Assembly: GCA_011037195.1 (NCBI GenBank)
Contig: JAAEAF010000663.1
Location: 141,633-205,632 of the forward strand
Direction of reading: 5' to 3'
From: Triatoma infestans
Lineage: Eukaryota > Arthropoda > Insecta > Hemiptera > Reduviidae
Length of the DNA: 64,000 nt
Position 1 is the stretch's first letter. Each line of letters opens with the position of its first letter. Position numbers and translations under genes: made by a program. This document shows positions 1-10,590 of the stretch, in pieces. Under the pieces are notes generated by a model. It saw nothing but the letters and a program-made list of their open reading frames with translations, ran no database searches and had not been told where the DNA came from.

Positions 1-229
1 CCAGGTAGTTTGTGTTACTTTCCCTATTATATACAGTGTTCAACATTCTTTCTAGTTTATTCCCAATTCTCTCCTTCTCATGGTAGCCGAGTGGTGAGAG
101 CGCCGGCCTGCGATGCAGATAGTAATTTTAGTCCTGGGTAGGGGTCACTTTTAATATAATGGGTATGAGAAGGAGAGAATTGGGAATAAACCAGAAATAA
201 TGCTGAACACTATATAATAGGGAAAGTAA
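1..229. repeat. Family A repeat, palindromic end with tRNA-like centre
   Basis: Positions 1-81 and 165-229 are inverted copies of the same sequence (for example CCCAATTCTCTCCTTCTCAT at 62-81 against its complement from 165). The right arm continues after the inserted MITE at 866. The 83-bp spacer (82-164) starts GGTAGCCGAGTGGTGAGAGC, which resembles a tRNA Ser/Leu A box, followed by a weak B-box-like stretch near 137. Related sequence lies at 9236-9555, 37130-37440, 41357-41640 and 42340-42430. The family is unclassified; ends such as TGTAATAGGATCC suggest an LTR, but this is not proven. Confidence 0.6.
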
Positions 230-862
230 GGGCTAGCGCACACTGCAGACTTTTATCGGCCGATGGTTTGTCTGGCTGTTTAATTACTAAAGAGAGAAAT
301 GGGAGTGAGTACACCAAACGATAAAAAATCGGCCGATTAAATAGTTTGATGGGCTACCCGATTCCTTTTCAACTAAAAAGTCTGCCAACTGTCGGCCGAT
401 TCTTAATGGCTTTGGTTAACAATAGGCATGCACAGACTCGCCGACTTTAATCGGCGAGAACTACATAACACTCTTCATATAATCATAGGTTAGTTATATT
501 CGATTATCTTGTGCCGGACAATTCAGAAGAAACAAAAATATCTTTGACCGACACTTCAACGTTAATACAACATTCGATCACTATTTATGGGATGCACCCA
601 ATATTCCCTGTTTCTCTTCTTCCTCTTGTTCAACATTCTTCTCCTTATAAGAGCAATAATTGTACTTCTCGTAAACATTATTGGTTTTAAGTGGAACAAC
701 CATTCAATCTGACTAGCAAGCTGTGAAAGCAGTCGGCCGATGATCGGATCAGTCTGCGCACCAACTACTAACTAAACAGTTTAGTTGGCCTAGTATGCGA
801 GGATCCACTCCAACCAGACTAAACTATCGGCCGATAGTCTAGTCTGAAGTGTGCGCTAGCCC
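230..862. mobile_element. Harbinger-like MITE inserted in family A
   Basis: The 633-bp element has terminal inverted repeats GGGCTAGCGCACACT at the left and the complement at the right, extending about 22 bp with one mismatch. It is flanked by TAA at 227-229 and 863-865. Removing it rejoins the family A sequence (GGGAAAGTAA then CACAAACTGCC). A 3-bp TWA duplication with GGG-starting termini fits the PIF/Harbinger superfamily, which is a known family trait; the assignment is inferred. The palindrome TCGGCCGA occurs five times inside (256, 329, 392, 733, 827). No transposase is encoded, so it is non-autonomous. Confidence 0.8.
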
Positions 863-865
863 TAA

Positions 866-1101
866 CACAAACTGCCTGGAATTTACAAGAATATATAAAA
901 TGGTTTTGAGAGATTTTTAGAGTGAGTGAAGAGAAAGGTTGTTGACGCGTGGTAACTGCTGTATAAACTGTTGAAAGATTCTTTCCTGTATGGCTAACGC
1001 AGCTTTATTTAAACAGAGTCTCCCACTCTAGTCTGACTTAAGTAATGAGTGAGACTCTCAATTTTTGTGTCTCTTTCTCTTTCTGCTCGGATCCTACTAC
1101 A
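866..1101 (+). repeat. Family A repeat, body and end
   Basis: Continuation of the 1-229 copy after the MITE. It matches 37145-37435 closely, including the CACAAACTGCCTGG start, the GAGAAAGGTTG block, the CCACTCTAGTCTG block and the pyrimidine-rich end before GGATCC. No coding capacity is visible. Confidence 0.65.
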
Positions 1102-1330
1102 TACATTATAAGATGAATAAGTGGCTTAAAAGAAATCCTTGGATATTTTATTATTAAGAGTGTAAACTGGTAGTTTTACATCCTGAGTTTTTAGGTTTTC
1201 CCATCATGAGCTAGAAAGTGTGGCAATTAAATGAAAGTTGTAATAAATAACTTTATTCTCGCCTAAACATATTTTTTTTATAAAAGTTAAAACAAATCGT
1301 TAAATAAAAAATTGTATTATAGAATTTATA
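1102..1330. other. AT-rich stretch, no feature seen
   Basis: Low-complexity AT-rich DNA with no credible reading frame, RNA gene or repeat end. Confidence 0.5.
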
Positions 1331-1430
1331 AGGGATGGAATTAGGTCAGTGGTAAGCGGAAATCTTGAGACCAGAAGTGTAGCCCTTAGATTTTTCTCTT
1401 CCTAGAAACTTCACAGTCCAGTATGTCTGG
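1331..1430 (+). repeat. SINE-A remnant
   Basis: Shares the degenerate tRNA-like head (AATTAGGTCAGTGGTAAGCG) and the diagnostic body sequence CCCTTAGATTTTTCTCTTCC with the other SINE-A copies. The middle of the tRNA part and the 3' half are lost. Confidence 0.6.
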
Positions 1431-1970
1431 CAAGGTTGTCTGTATTGGGAGTTAATTACCCGGGATGTTGCAATGCACTGACAAGGCTCCAGGAAGTATA
1501 AATAAATTTACAAACATAATGTTCACTAAGTAAAATAAAACAGGTTATCTTCAGAAAGATTATAGAAGATTTGTTAATGTCTCGGCAAAAGTGTTATTTA
1601 TTATGCACCTGATATATGTAAAATTTGAAAAAAATTTAAAAATGTATTTAATATTTAAGAACGTATATTTTACTTTTATTTGTATTTATTTATTTTATTT
1701 ATATTTACATTGGACAGCAATATTTTCGTCCGTGCTATATATATTATAGTTTTAAATAATGTTAATGTATTTCAGCAATTTTACTAGTATTAAAATTTAT
1801 TTTATTGAAAGGTGACAACACTGTGATTACTTTTAATCTCTAGAGATTAAAAATCACATTTATCCTCTAGAGATTAAAAATACAATTTTAGTCTTTGATT
1901 TTAATGGAATAAATTTATCCACCTGTACTGTACTATGTATATTATTAGTTTATATTAATAATTATTATTA
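1431..1970. other. AT-rich stretch, no gene
   Basis: No gene seen. A short direct repeat, CTCTAGAGATTAAAAAT, occurs twice near 1838-1890 and contains the palindrome CTCTAGAG. The purpose, if any, is unknown. Confidence 0.5.
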
Positions 1971-2664
1971 TTATTCACACACTCCTGGGCACCATGGCAA
2001 AGCGCCAAAACCGCCTACACAGTAGGCAAAGTTACCGCCCCTGCCACGGGGAGCCGGATCTCTACTTATCCATCTAATCCTTCGGTCAGCCGCTACTTCT
2101 CGAGCAAAGTCATTAAAATTTTGGCCAATTTTTGCCAGTTCTCGACCATCTCCTGGCCAATTCTCTCCCCTTCTTCTTAGCTCAGGATATTCCATTTGGA
2201 TTATCAGCTCGAGATATTCCATTTGGATTCTAACCTCGTCGAGAATAGGACATCAAAAGAGAACGTGATGCACCACGTCTCGCCCACTGCACTCACAATT
2301 CGGAGAACCCTTCAACCCCAGCTCATGCAGCTTTGAGTTGAACTCCCCTTGACCCGTAAATTATTGTGTTACAGTCTGGGATAACTCCAGCCACCGAATC
2401 GACAATGTGAGATGCAAATTCGGAAATAAATCATATGTAGTTCTCCCTTTGTATGTGCTTCATCCCAGCGTCTTTGCAATTTTCCCAATATCATACTCTT
2501 GAATGTTGTTGATTATTATGGAGGGAGGCATCTGACTGGATTGCTCTTTACCATCAAGCATTATTGTTCCCCGTTTCTTGTTCTTGTGAGTTAGGGCCCT
2601 CATCTCTACAAGGAGAACCAGCGGCAATATACCAGCGATATTTCACTCGCCAATATGAGAAAGA
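1971..2664 (-). pseudogene. Decayed LINE ORF2 C-terminal end
   Basis: Read on the minus strand with frame breaks and stops, the translation contains the usual tail of Jockey/R1-type LINE ORF2: an AGILPLVLL segment near 2630, a KGRTTYDLFP segment near 2445, a GQGEFNSKLHELGL segment near 2330, and a cysteine/histidine knuckle (CECSGRDVVHHVLF) just before a stop near 2250. The last open stretch (2222-1971) ends with tryptophan- and arginine-rich sequence. In living elements this region follows the reverse transcriptase. It differs from NLR-1, so it is a separate family. It appears truncated where the next element begins. No start or catalytic domain remains. Confidence 0.6.
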
Positions 2665-2675
2665 ATCCTCTGGGT
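2665..2675 (+). repeat. Target-site duplication, left copy
   Basis: ATCCTCTGGGT is repeated exactly at 4010-4020 and brackets the NLR-1 insertion. Confidence 0.85.
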
Positions 2676-4009
2676 TTTTTTTTTTTTTTTTACCAAGGGT
2701 TCTGTACCGCGACCATTTCTTGATCTATTGTACCCCCCTCTGGTGCCTAAGATGAGCTAGCTCATCTATAGCACCCTCTCCAGGTTTAACTCCCTGAGGA
2801 ATCTCAGGATCCTGGAAGGTTCTAGAGTAGGTATTTCTTCCTCCCCTATCTGGTAACGGCTCAGACTACTAAATCTTCTTTGAATGACGGCATCACAGTC
2901 CGTGAGGAGATATATCGGAGTTTCCTCCGCCTCTCCACAGAATCTGCATATGCCGTCACCTACTAGGCCAAGCTTTCTCAGGTGCCACCTGAGTCTGCAA
3001 TGCCCCGTAAGGAATCCCGAATACGGATGCTATTCTTACTCAGACTGATGAAGGCTTTCGACCTTCCTGGTTATAAACGCCCAGACAGACCTTAGCCTGC
3101 CTCAGTCCCGGGATGGTGTTCCAGAGACGAGCTCTTTTAGCCACCTCCTCCTTCTTGATTTCTTCTAGAAATACTTGGTCACTGACTCCACAAAAGGGCT
3201 CTGGCCCAATAAGAGGAGATACAGCGCCTTCCTTTGCCAGGGCGTCAGCTGCCTCATTACCTTCCACGCCGACATGTCCCGGCACCCAATGTAGGGTAAC
3301 TTTATTGCTCCTGCCTAGTTCATTAAGTTTGCCTAGGCAATCCCATACCATTTTAGAACTGAGTACGTAAGAGCTCAGTGCTTTAATGGCCGCCTGACTG
3401 TCGGATAGGATAACTATCTCCTGATTCCGATATTCCCGATCAAGGTTCAACTGAGCGCACCTTCCAATAGCGTAGATTTCCGCCAGGAAGATGCTAGGAA
3501 ACCTGTCCATGGGTTCTGAGTGTTTGATTCTAGGCCCAAACACCCCTGCCCCGGTTCCTTCGAGGGTCTTAGACCCATCTGTATACCACTTAATGGCATG
3601 CTTGCTAATACTGTCCAAGGCGGATCCATCGCTCCACTCTCCTTTCGTACTTAGCTTCGTAGAAAAATTCCTAACGAAGCTATATTTCTTAGTCATGCTA
3701 TCTCTAGGAAAGTCCCAGGGGAGGGAGCCTGCAGAAGGAGGCATTTGCCTCCCACCTCCCAGCCCACATCCCCCCATGCCCTCCCTAGAGATTCTGAGGA
3801 GTGCTCCCTTCGCCGCTCGCTCCACCACTAGGGGGAGCGGTGTGAGATTGAGAATAACCTCAATCCCGGCTGTTGGGCACGTCCTCATAGCTCTCGTCGT
3901 GCATAGGCACGCAAGGCGCTGTACTTTGTCAAGAGTCTTCTTGACCTTCTCGAGCTTTGCTCTGCTGTACCACGCTAATGCGCCATAGGTGATAACAGGT
4001 CTCACCATC
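2676..4009 (-). mobile_element. NLR-1 LINE, 5'-truncated insertion
   Basis: This 1,334-bp minus-strand insertion begins inside ORF2, at the thumb of the reverse transcriptase, and ends in an A-tail seen as 17 T residues at 2675-2691. It is flanked by an exact 11-bp duplication, so both boundaries are well fixed. Poly-A plus 5' truncation is the signature of target-primed reverse transcription. The coding content is described in the entries for 3040-4011 and 2747-3039. Confidence 0.85.
2747..3039 (-). pseudogene. NLR-1 ORF2 C-terminus after frameshift
   Basis: On the minus strand in another frame, the sequence continues the ORF2 tail: a LRWHLRKLGL segment, then the knuckle CRFCGEAEETP ... LLTDC, then a leucine-rich end (RILRFLRELNLERVL) before a stop near 2747. 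The same tail, less broken, is seen at 21705-22220. The knuckle resembles the CCHC motif of I/R1 LINEs, but the usual histidine is replaced by tyrosine. Confidence 0.75.
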
Positions 4010-4011
4010 AT
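3040..4011 (-). pseudogene. NLR-1 ORF2 fragment: RT thumb plus RNase H
   Basis: An open frame of 323 codons. Residues 1-75 match the region after the RT palm of I/R1-type LINEs (RPVITYGALAW). Residues 140-265 form an RNase H domain with all the expected catalytic residues: D145 in WYTDGSK, E178 in FLAEIYAI, D204 in ILSDSQAAI, H246 in WVPGH and D256 in NEAADALAK. This domain removes RNA from the RNA-DNA hybrid during element copying. The first ATG is probably not a true start, because the element is 5'-truncated here. The frame shifts near 3040 and continues in the 2747-3039 entry. It is not expected to be active without the RT and endonuclease parts. Confidence 0.85.
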
Positions 4012-4020
4012 CCTCTGGGT
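4010..4020 (+). repeat. Target-site duplication, right copy
   Basis: ATCCTCTGGGT, identical to 2665-2675. Confidence 0.85.
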
Positions 4021-4687
4021 TATATTTTCATTTCATATTCTATTCTACATAATGAGATTTATGGCAAACACATAGAACATTTATCTTCTTTTCCATATTG
4101 ATTTATGATCAAAATAAACTTCACCAAAATTGTTTAGACAAAATTCTTTTAAAACAATGATACTCCATGTAAAATGTTAACAAACAAGGTTAGATATTTA
4201 ATTTGTTTATTTGTATATATGTTAGATGTTATTTGATGTTTTATTTGTTTGTAAATTGCAGTAAAGAATTAGTACAGAATGTTTTATTACATTAGCATTT
4301 TAATTTTATTTACACTAGTGCTTTCAGTTGTTAGAATAGAATACAAGTTACACCACATCTATTTTGTCCTCTACTAGATTTAAATTCACCACAACAATGC
4401 TATGTTTTTATTTTTAATTTTTTAAATTCACTTTATTTAATTTTTATAGGTTATTTTCCTTATATTAACTATAATATTTTCTGTATATTATTTACTTAAA
4501 ATATTACAACATTAATCATTTTTTCAATGTTACTATTTATTTCTAAATATATTTAGGATTGTATTCAGGTCATTTTATTTATGCCCCAAACATCATTGTT
4601 GTATTCATAGCTTGAAAGCACGCAATGATGCAGAACATATAATCCATATACTGAATTTTTCATCAGTGAATAATGACAGGCTGCATC

Positions 4688-4719
<32 letters not shown>

Positions 4720-4867
4720 AGTAAAAATAGTTTAATGTAATCTTTTTTTACTATTATTGATGTTCTCTACTACTTCTAATGTAGTGAAGAATAACAGCAA
4801 GGTTATTATTGATTTTGAGTCTTTTATTCCAAATTTTTTGTTAAGTTATAGTTTGAAGAAAAAGGTG
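4021..4867. other. AT-rich stretch with a long A run
   Basis: No gene seen. A run of 27 A residues at 4688-4714 may be the tail of an unrecognised plus-strand retroposon; the sequence just before it shows no similarity to the named families. Confidence 0.45.
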
Positions 4868-4890
4868 TTTTTTTTTTTGTTTTTTTTTTT

Positions 4891-5104
4891 AAGGTGCGTC
4901 AATATCTATGGCGCCCGGAGCCTTCTCAGTGCAGTGCCGACCTCCCGACAGTGTTCTCTCGTTACAAACAACACTGTCCATCACCGGACAGTGATCTGTA
5001 GAGGCTCTTGGGAAGAAAAAAAAAATCTAAAGGCAGTACAGCTGGATTTGAACCGGGGACCTCCGCGTGGGAGTCCAGTGCGCTAACCACTTTGCTATTC
5101 CCTT
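4891..5104 (-). repeat. SINE-A, near full length
   Basis: The minus strand reads a tRNA-like head at 5104-5030 with A box (TAGCAAAGTGGTTAGCG) and B box (GGTTCAAATCC). These are followed by the family body with the paired CACTGTCC / GGACAGTG motif and the conserved end GGCGCCATAGATATTGACGC. A T-rich run at 4868-4890 is the tail. SINEs of this type are transcribed by RNA polymerase III and copied by a LINE partner. The frame 4757-5086 runs through the SINE and is not a gene. Confidence 0.85.
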
Positions 5105-5427
5105 CCCTGAAAAAAATGAATGGAATATAAAATACGATGAGAAATCTGATAAGCTTTCCTTTGATTTCCTCGCACTCTATTTCAAAAATTACATTATAAA
5201 GTGACTTATATTCAAATTATTACATTTCTTTGTTACTACTGAAAAACTATTTACAGAATGATAAAAGTCAAAAACTATATTTTTTGGTTTTACTTATGTT
5301 TGTTTATTATATAGGTTTTTTTTATTTTTATTTTTTATTTTATTTATATGTTTCATTACTACCCAGCAATATTACACACGGTATTACACGGTTACACATT
5401 ACAACACGGTAATACAATATTAAAAAA
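5105..5427. other. AT-rich stretch, no gene
   Basis: No gene or recognised repeat seen. Confidence 0.45.
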
Positions 5428-6440
5428 AAAAATCTGGTGTGAAACACTCACACAAATTTCTCTTACTCTAGTTCTCAAAATGATAATTGACAAATTTTTA
5501 TAGTTTGTGTACCAAATTTAATGAAATTCGTCGAAAACTGAAAAAACTGTTCATAAAAGCGCACTTCCGGTTTACTAATTTTCTTGAAACTCGAATTTTG
5601 ACCATCTATTTATTTCTAACTAATTATGTTTGGATGATAGAATTGTTATAATCAACTAGGATAGCACTTTGATGAAAATCTAACCCCACCCCTCCCCTAA
5701 AAGTGCTCTTAAAGGAAATTTCCCAGAGAAATGTTTTAGATAAAAGTTGTAGATCTTTGCATGTTTAGTTTATATAAGAAGTTTCAAAAAAATCGTCGGA
5801 GCCATTTTTGAGAAAATTGCGAAAAAGTGAATAAATCATTTAGTAAAGTGGTAAAGTAAACGCACTTCCGGTTATCCGATTTTTTTCAAACTCGGAATTT
5901 CAACAACATATTTAATTCTAATTAACATTATTTAGATGACAGAATTGTCTAATAAACTGAAATAGCACTTTAGATGAAACCTAACCCCACCCCTCCCCCA
6001 AAAGTGCCCTTCAGAGCATTTTCCCGGAGAAATGTTTCAAATAAAAGTTGTAGCTCTTTGTATGTGTGGTTGATGTTACAAGTTTAAAGAAAATCGTCGG
6101 AGCCATTTGTGAGAAAATCGCAAAAAAGTAAAAAATCTAAGTAGTAGAGTGGTACTTCCGGTTGAGGAATTTTGAAGATAACGTAGTGTCAGATCCATTG
6201 GTGCCTCAACGGAATCATCAATTTCAACTTTCTACGATTTTTACGTTTTTGAGCTAGGCTTGTTCACATCATACATCCACACACCACACATACATACAAC
6301 ACACACACACACACAGACATTTGCTAAAAACCACTTTTTTGGACTGAGGGGACCTCAAAACGGATATTTCCGGTGAAAATTCAATATCGAAAATTTGACA
6401 CGATTACAATACTTCCTCTTACTAGGAGTAAGTGAAAGTA
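5428..6440 (-). repeat. R element, near full length
   Basis: Inverted copy of the repeat at 20113-21080. One end reads GTGTGAAACACTCACACAAA then TTTCTCTTACT; the other ends CTTCCTCTTACTAGGAGTAAG, an imperfect hairpin. Inside are two or three degenerate direct sub-repeats of about 300 bp, each with ACTTCCGGTT, AACCCCACCCCTCCC and AAAAGTTGTAG blocks, and a CA-type microsatellite at 6273-6316. No protein is encoded. Related copies lie at 18.2, 20.1, 34.9/36.1, 46.4, 55.0, 56.5, 57.7 and 62.4 kb. Class unknown. Confidence 0.75.
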
Positions 6441-7526
6441 ATAAAATATATAATGCCTGTAAAATCAAGAAAATATTTTTCAAATTACAAAAATTATATT
6501 GGCTAAAATATATGATAAAGTTTAAGCTAGACAATTATTTAGAGTTTAAATTAGTTAAAAAACAATAATTTAGAATATTAAATAAATGTTAAAAAAAATA
6601 AAATAGAAAATAGAAAGTTTAAGCATATTATATTGTAGTCTATTTTCATTTAATTTCATTTTAATTTTTTTATTCTATAATTTTATATTTGATAATAAAA
6701 TTCTAAATGTTTGGATGAAATTACTAAAATATTTATCAGAAATATTATAGTCAAGTAGAAGTTCCTAAAATTATACATTTGTTTTAACATTTTAAAATCG
6801 ATTTAACAATAGATTAAATATCAGAAAACATCGTATCTCACATACTGTTTAACTCATATGTATTCTCTACAATCTTTCTGAAGTTCATCTTACCCAATTT
6901 AATGGACGGAAATTCTCTTTTTAATTTCATCAGTTTTTCTATATATATTTTTACTTATTGTAAATAAATTTAAATATACATATAACGCGAGAGTAAAGTC
7001 GTTTTATAACTATAGTTTGTTGCCCCGAACTATAGTTCGATCGCTTGACGAGAGTATCTCGTAAAAAAGTGGCACTTTATTATCTTGACAAATATAACTA
7101 AAATATAACTTTTTTTTTTGGCCTCGATGTAAAGTGTAACAAAAATTGATCAGATATCAAACCCGAAGTTGATCCAGTTGGCTGGAGATAGTTTAGTGTA
7201 GATACTAGGAATTGCTTTAGATACTGGACAATGATTATATATTTAACAATGAATATATATCAATGAATATATATAACAATGGTTTTTATTTAGATGTAAT
7301 GCCTGGACACATCTCTAAACCAAACTAACAATCTCAGACACTAATGGTGATCATATGATATCATTATTGAGAATACCGTGAAAAAATAAATAATGACATA
7401 ATAAAGTTTAAGAATTCTATTAAATTCAAAATATCATATCCATACACCGAATGATATTTTAGAGGAAACCTTTAACTTATAGCTCAGTACTCCATGCACT
7501 TCATCAGAACAGTACACAATACACTT
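6441..7526. other. AT-rich stretch, no gene
   Basis: No gene seen. The palindrome AACTATAGTT occurs at 7008-7017 and 7028-7037, ten bases apart; significance unknown. Confidence 0.45.
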
Positions 7527-7534
7527 AAACTACA

Positions 7535-8160
7535 CAGACTGGGTGCCGGGGCATGTTGGCATTGAAGGGAATGAGATGGCCGACGCCCTGGCCAAGATAG
7601 GCGCTACGACCCCGCTTCTAGGGCCGGAACCTTTTTGTAGGGTCAGCGACCAGTTTCTGTTCTTTGGAACTTAGAAAGGAGGAGGAGACGAGGAGATCTC
7701 AACTCTGGAACTCCCTCCCCAGTTTGCGGCAGGCCAAGTTCTGTTTGGGAAATTATAACCAACGGAGATCGGAGGCGCATCGGATTAAGCAAGAAAAAAG
7801 CTCTGCGTTCTTACGGGTTTCCTCACGGGGCATTGCCGACTTAGAGGACACCTGGTGAAGCTGGGTTTGGAAAGTGACAGCTCATGCAGATTCTAAATGG
7901 GAGCTGGAGGAAACTCCATTACATCTCCTAGCAGACTGCGAGGCTGCCACTCAGAGAAGATACAAGAACCTGGGTAGCTACCAGCTGAAGGAGGCTGTCA
8001 GGTTATTGGGATTCCTCAGGGATCTCAACCTGATGGAGATTTTGTAGAACGGATTTTCAGAGAAGGACATGTGTTCGGGTGCTTGCAGCACCTAGGGAGC
8101 ATAGCACAATAGATCGAAAGGTCGCAGTGCATTGGCTCCCCCCTTCAAAAAAAAAAAAAA
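7535..8160 (+). pseudogene. NLR-1 LINE 3' end fragment
   Basis: Begins in the RNase H domain at WVPGHVGIEGNEMADALAK (7540-7596), which holds the catalytic histidine and last aspartate. After a frameshift near 7660 it continues through the QLWNSLPSLRQAKFCLGNYNQ region, and then a damaged knuckle near 7880-7945. The coding tail ends near 8046, followed by a 3' UTR GGTCGCAGTGCATTGGCTCC and 14 A residues at 8147-8160. The same 3' UTR ends the copy at 21593-22493. AAACTACA at 7527-7534 and 8158-8165 may be the target duplication. It is 5'-truncated and broken, so not functional. Confidence 0.8.
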
Positions 8161-8253
8161 CTACATAAACTCTACACTTTATAGACAAGGACAAGCACAG
8201 TACACAAACTAGGTTCTCCGCCTGTAGTCAAGTGGCGAAAGCCAAGGGAGAAG

Positions 8254-8475
8254 GAAGGGATTAACTCAGAGGTAGCGCGCTGGAATAGCAACGCGGAGGT
8301 CACAGGTATGAATCCAGTATGCTACCTTTAGATTTTTTCTTTCTAGAAGCTTCTACAACTCACTGTCCGATGATGGGCCTTATTGTCTTTAGCTACAGAA
8401 CGCTGCTTGGAGGCCGGCTGTACATTAGAAAAGGCTCCGGAGGCACAATACATCTTTCAGGTCGCAGTGCTATAA
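8254..8475 (+). repeat. SINE-A, diverged copy
   Basis: tRNA-like head (GATTAACTCAGAGGTAGCGCGCTGG ... with a B-box-like CAGGTATGAATCC) followed by CTACCTTTAGATTTTTTC and the body motifs CAACTCACTGTCCGATGATG and AAGGCTCCGGAGGCAC. The reading frame at 8319-8528 is inside this SINE and is not a gene. Confidence 0.75.
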
Positions 8476-9235
8476 TCCCCTACAACAATCTAAAGCATTT
8501 AGATTTTATAGAACTAGTCAGTAGGTGAACGTGTTTACAAACATAAATACTATGTATTCAGATCTGTTAAAATTAATTTGTGTTTTCCGTTTTTGTTTTT
8601 TTTTTTTGTTTTTTAACCAGGACATTAACAATGGAACTGGAATTGGAGAAGTTTGGAAAAAACATTAACCTATTTAAAATATTTTTGCACATTTTGTAAT
8701 GCAGCTAAGAAAATGTAAATATTAGAAGTAAATAAAGATATGATTTGTAGGAGGACATCAGAACAAATATTTTTGAAAGCATTGAATGACAACATATTAT
8801 ATAAAAGAAAAGGCATGTATTTTCTTACCAAATAATATGACCTTAACCCATGTTTGACAAAGTAAATATTTAAAGAATGATTCCTTTACTTTGTCTAAAA
8901 TTACTAATGCCCCACAAACTATTAAACAATACGACATTCTCCAAATATTTTGGTTTTCAACAACACATATTTTTCACAAGGTTAGAAATCCCATTCAATT
9001 GTTAAATATTGAATGATGACCCCAAAAAAAAATTCAAATCAGTTTATTTGTTTTAATGCTGTGACTCAGATAAAAAATTTGATAAAAGAAAGCAATAATT
9101 CAAAGACAAATAATAAAATATCAATTCATGGGATATATATAGATATGTATATATATATATATATAAACAATTCATTCTAACTTAGTAACTATATTCAAAC
9201 TGTAGCATAAAGTTAATTGATCAGTGATGAGTGAT
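8476..9235. other. AT-rich stretch, no gene
   Basis: No gene seen. Contains a T-rich run near 8590-8615 and an AT dinucleotide run at 9141-9164. Confidence 0.45.
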
Positions 9236-9555
9236 GTATAATATAATGGAGGTGAGAAGGAAAGAGAATTAGAGAGAATGAATTTAGGAATAAGATTAGA
9301 AATAAACTAGATGATATGCTGAACACTATATAATAAAATAGAACACACAAACTGCAAGAACTTTAAAGTTAAATTAATAAGAAATTAGGTAGCGAGAGAA
9401 TAATAAAGAGACAGACCGGCTGAAAAATTATATAGATAAGTAGATAGGTTGCTGATCGGATGTGATGTTGTAAAACTGTCCTGTTGTCTCTCTATTTATA
9501 TGAATCAAACTCTCCCACCCTAGTCTGGCTTAGGTGGGGGGAGTGACTAAGGTTT
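9236..9555 (+). repeat. Family A repeat, diverged copy
   Basis: Aligns by eye with 155-229 plus 866-1060: AATATAATGG, GAGAAGGAAAGAGAATT, ATGCTGAACACTATATAATA, CACAAACTGC and CCCACCCTAGTCTGGCTTAG occur in the same order. It lacks the Harbinger-like MITE, so it shows the empty-site state. Confidence 0.65.
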
Positions 9556-9559
9556 TATT

Positions 9560-10222
9560 CATTTAATGTCTGCTTCTTCGCTCTTCGGAATCTGTAATGA
9601 TTCGCATCCCATTACAATTATGGTAATGATTACTAATCGCATGAGGGACGGTTCGAAGGATACCTTCATGGGCGCCGAACCCTTCTGCGGGTTGTCCAGG
9701 AGCCTAATTCAAACGTCTATCCATGGTATGATAGAACCATGGTTGGATAGAAGGACAGCGTCTGCATTGGTGAGAGAGAACACCAAGACAGAGGCAGGTG
9801 AAAACTCATTATTAAGAGACATTTGCCTAAATTTACCAGGCATCTACTGAGTCATAGCCAAAGGGATATAAGGCTAATAGTGGGTCTACTAACAGGGCAT
9901 TGTAGACTGAATAGGCACATGCACCACTTGTTACTTACGGTTAATGCGTTATGCCGATTCTTCAAGACTGAGGAGGAAACCCCGGCACCCATCTTTTGTG
10001 AGTTTGCCGACCTGGCGAGGACAAGCATAAGGTTTCTTCAAGTGGGGACAAGCAATCCCGAAGCCATAAGCTTCATGGAAGAGCCGCTCTCAGCTTTGCT
10101 ACGGCTGATTAAGAGGGCAAATCTGAGGAACGTGCTATACTTTTAGAGGATCCACAATAGACCTCTTATTGTAGGTCGCAGTGGAAATAGGCTCGCCCTC
10201 TCCGTTCGAATCGAATCTAATC
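9560..10222 (+). pseudogene. NLR-3 LINE ORF2 C-terminal fragment
   Basis: Two overlapping frames (9566-9850 and 9823-10146) join across a frameshift near 9830. The first carries GAEPFCGLS, matching the GPEPFCG segment that follows RNase H in NLR-1. The second has LIVGLLTGHCRLNRH, then a knuckle-like CRFFKTEEETPAPIFCEFAD and a leucine-rich tail ending at 10146. The knuckle lacks two expected cysteine/histidine positions. The 3' UTR contains GGTCGCAGTGGAAATAGG and ends with repeats of CTAATC near 10210-10226. It is an I/R1-type remnant with no enzyme domain left. Confidence 0.75.
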
Positions 10223-10439
10223 TACTAATCATATAGAATTTTTTAAACTTTGATTTTTGTGTTTAGATAATTTTATTTATTGTTGTCGTTCATTGGTTTA
10301 AGAGGAAATGTTATGCGATCATGTCAAATTATTTTAATTGAGTTTTCACAGGAATTATTGGTACGAGTATATCTGTTTTGAGATTGTATTGTGAGACTGA
10401 GTTTGATTCCTCGATCTTGGGCTTGGATTTTAATTGAGT
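10223..10439. other. AT-rich spacer
   Basis: No feature seen. Confidence 0.4.
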
Positions 10440-10590
10440 TACAATATGAATATTTAGAGAAGAGAATGTATTTATTAGCGTGAACGTTTTTATAGCGTAA
10501 ATGTATTTATTGGCAAGAATGTATTTATAAGCGAGAACGGTTTTATAGTGTGAATGTATTTATTCGCGAGAATGCTGGTATAAATGGTTA
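10440..10590. repeat. Degenerate minisatellite, about 20-22 bp unit
   Basis: The unit GAATGTATTTAT(T/A)...GCGAGAA / GCGTGAACG recurs about six times with alternating variants. No coding capacity. Confidence 0.6.

Noticed and set aside
3491..3988. 165-codon plus-strand frame
   Set aside because: It lies antisense to the NLR-1 RNase H frame, which has all catalytic motifs; the plus frame has none.
4757..5086. 109-codon frame
   Set aside because: Runs through an AT-rich start, a T run and an inverted SINE-A; no protein motif.
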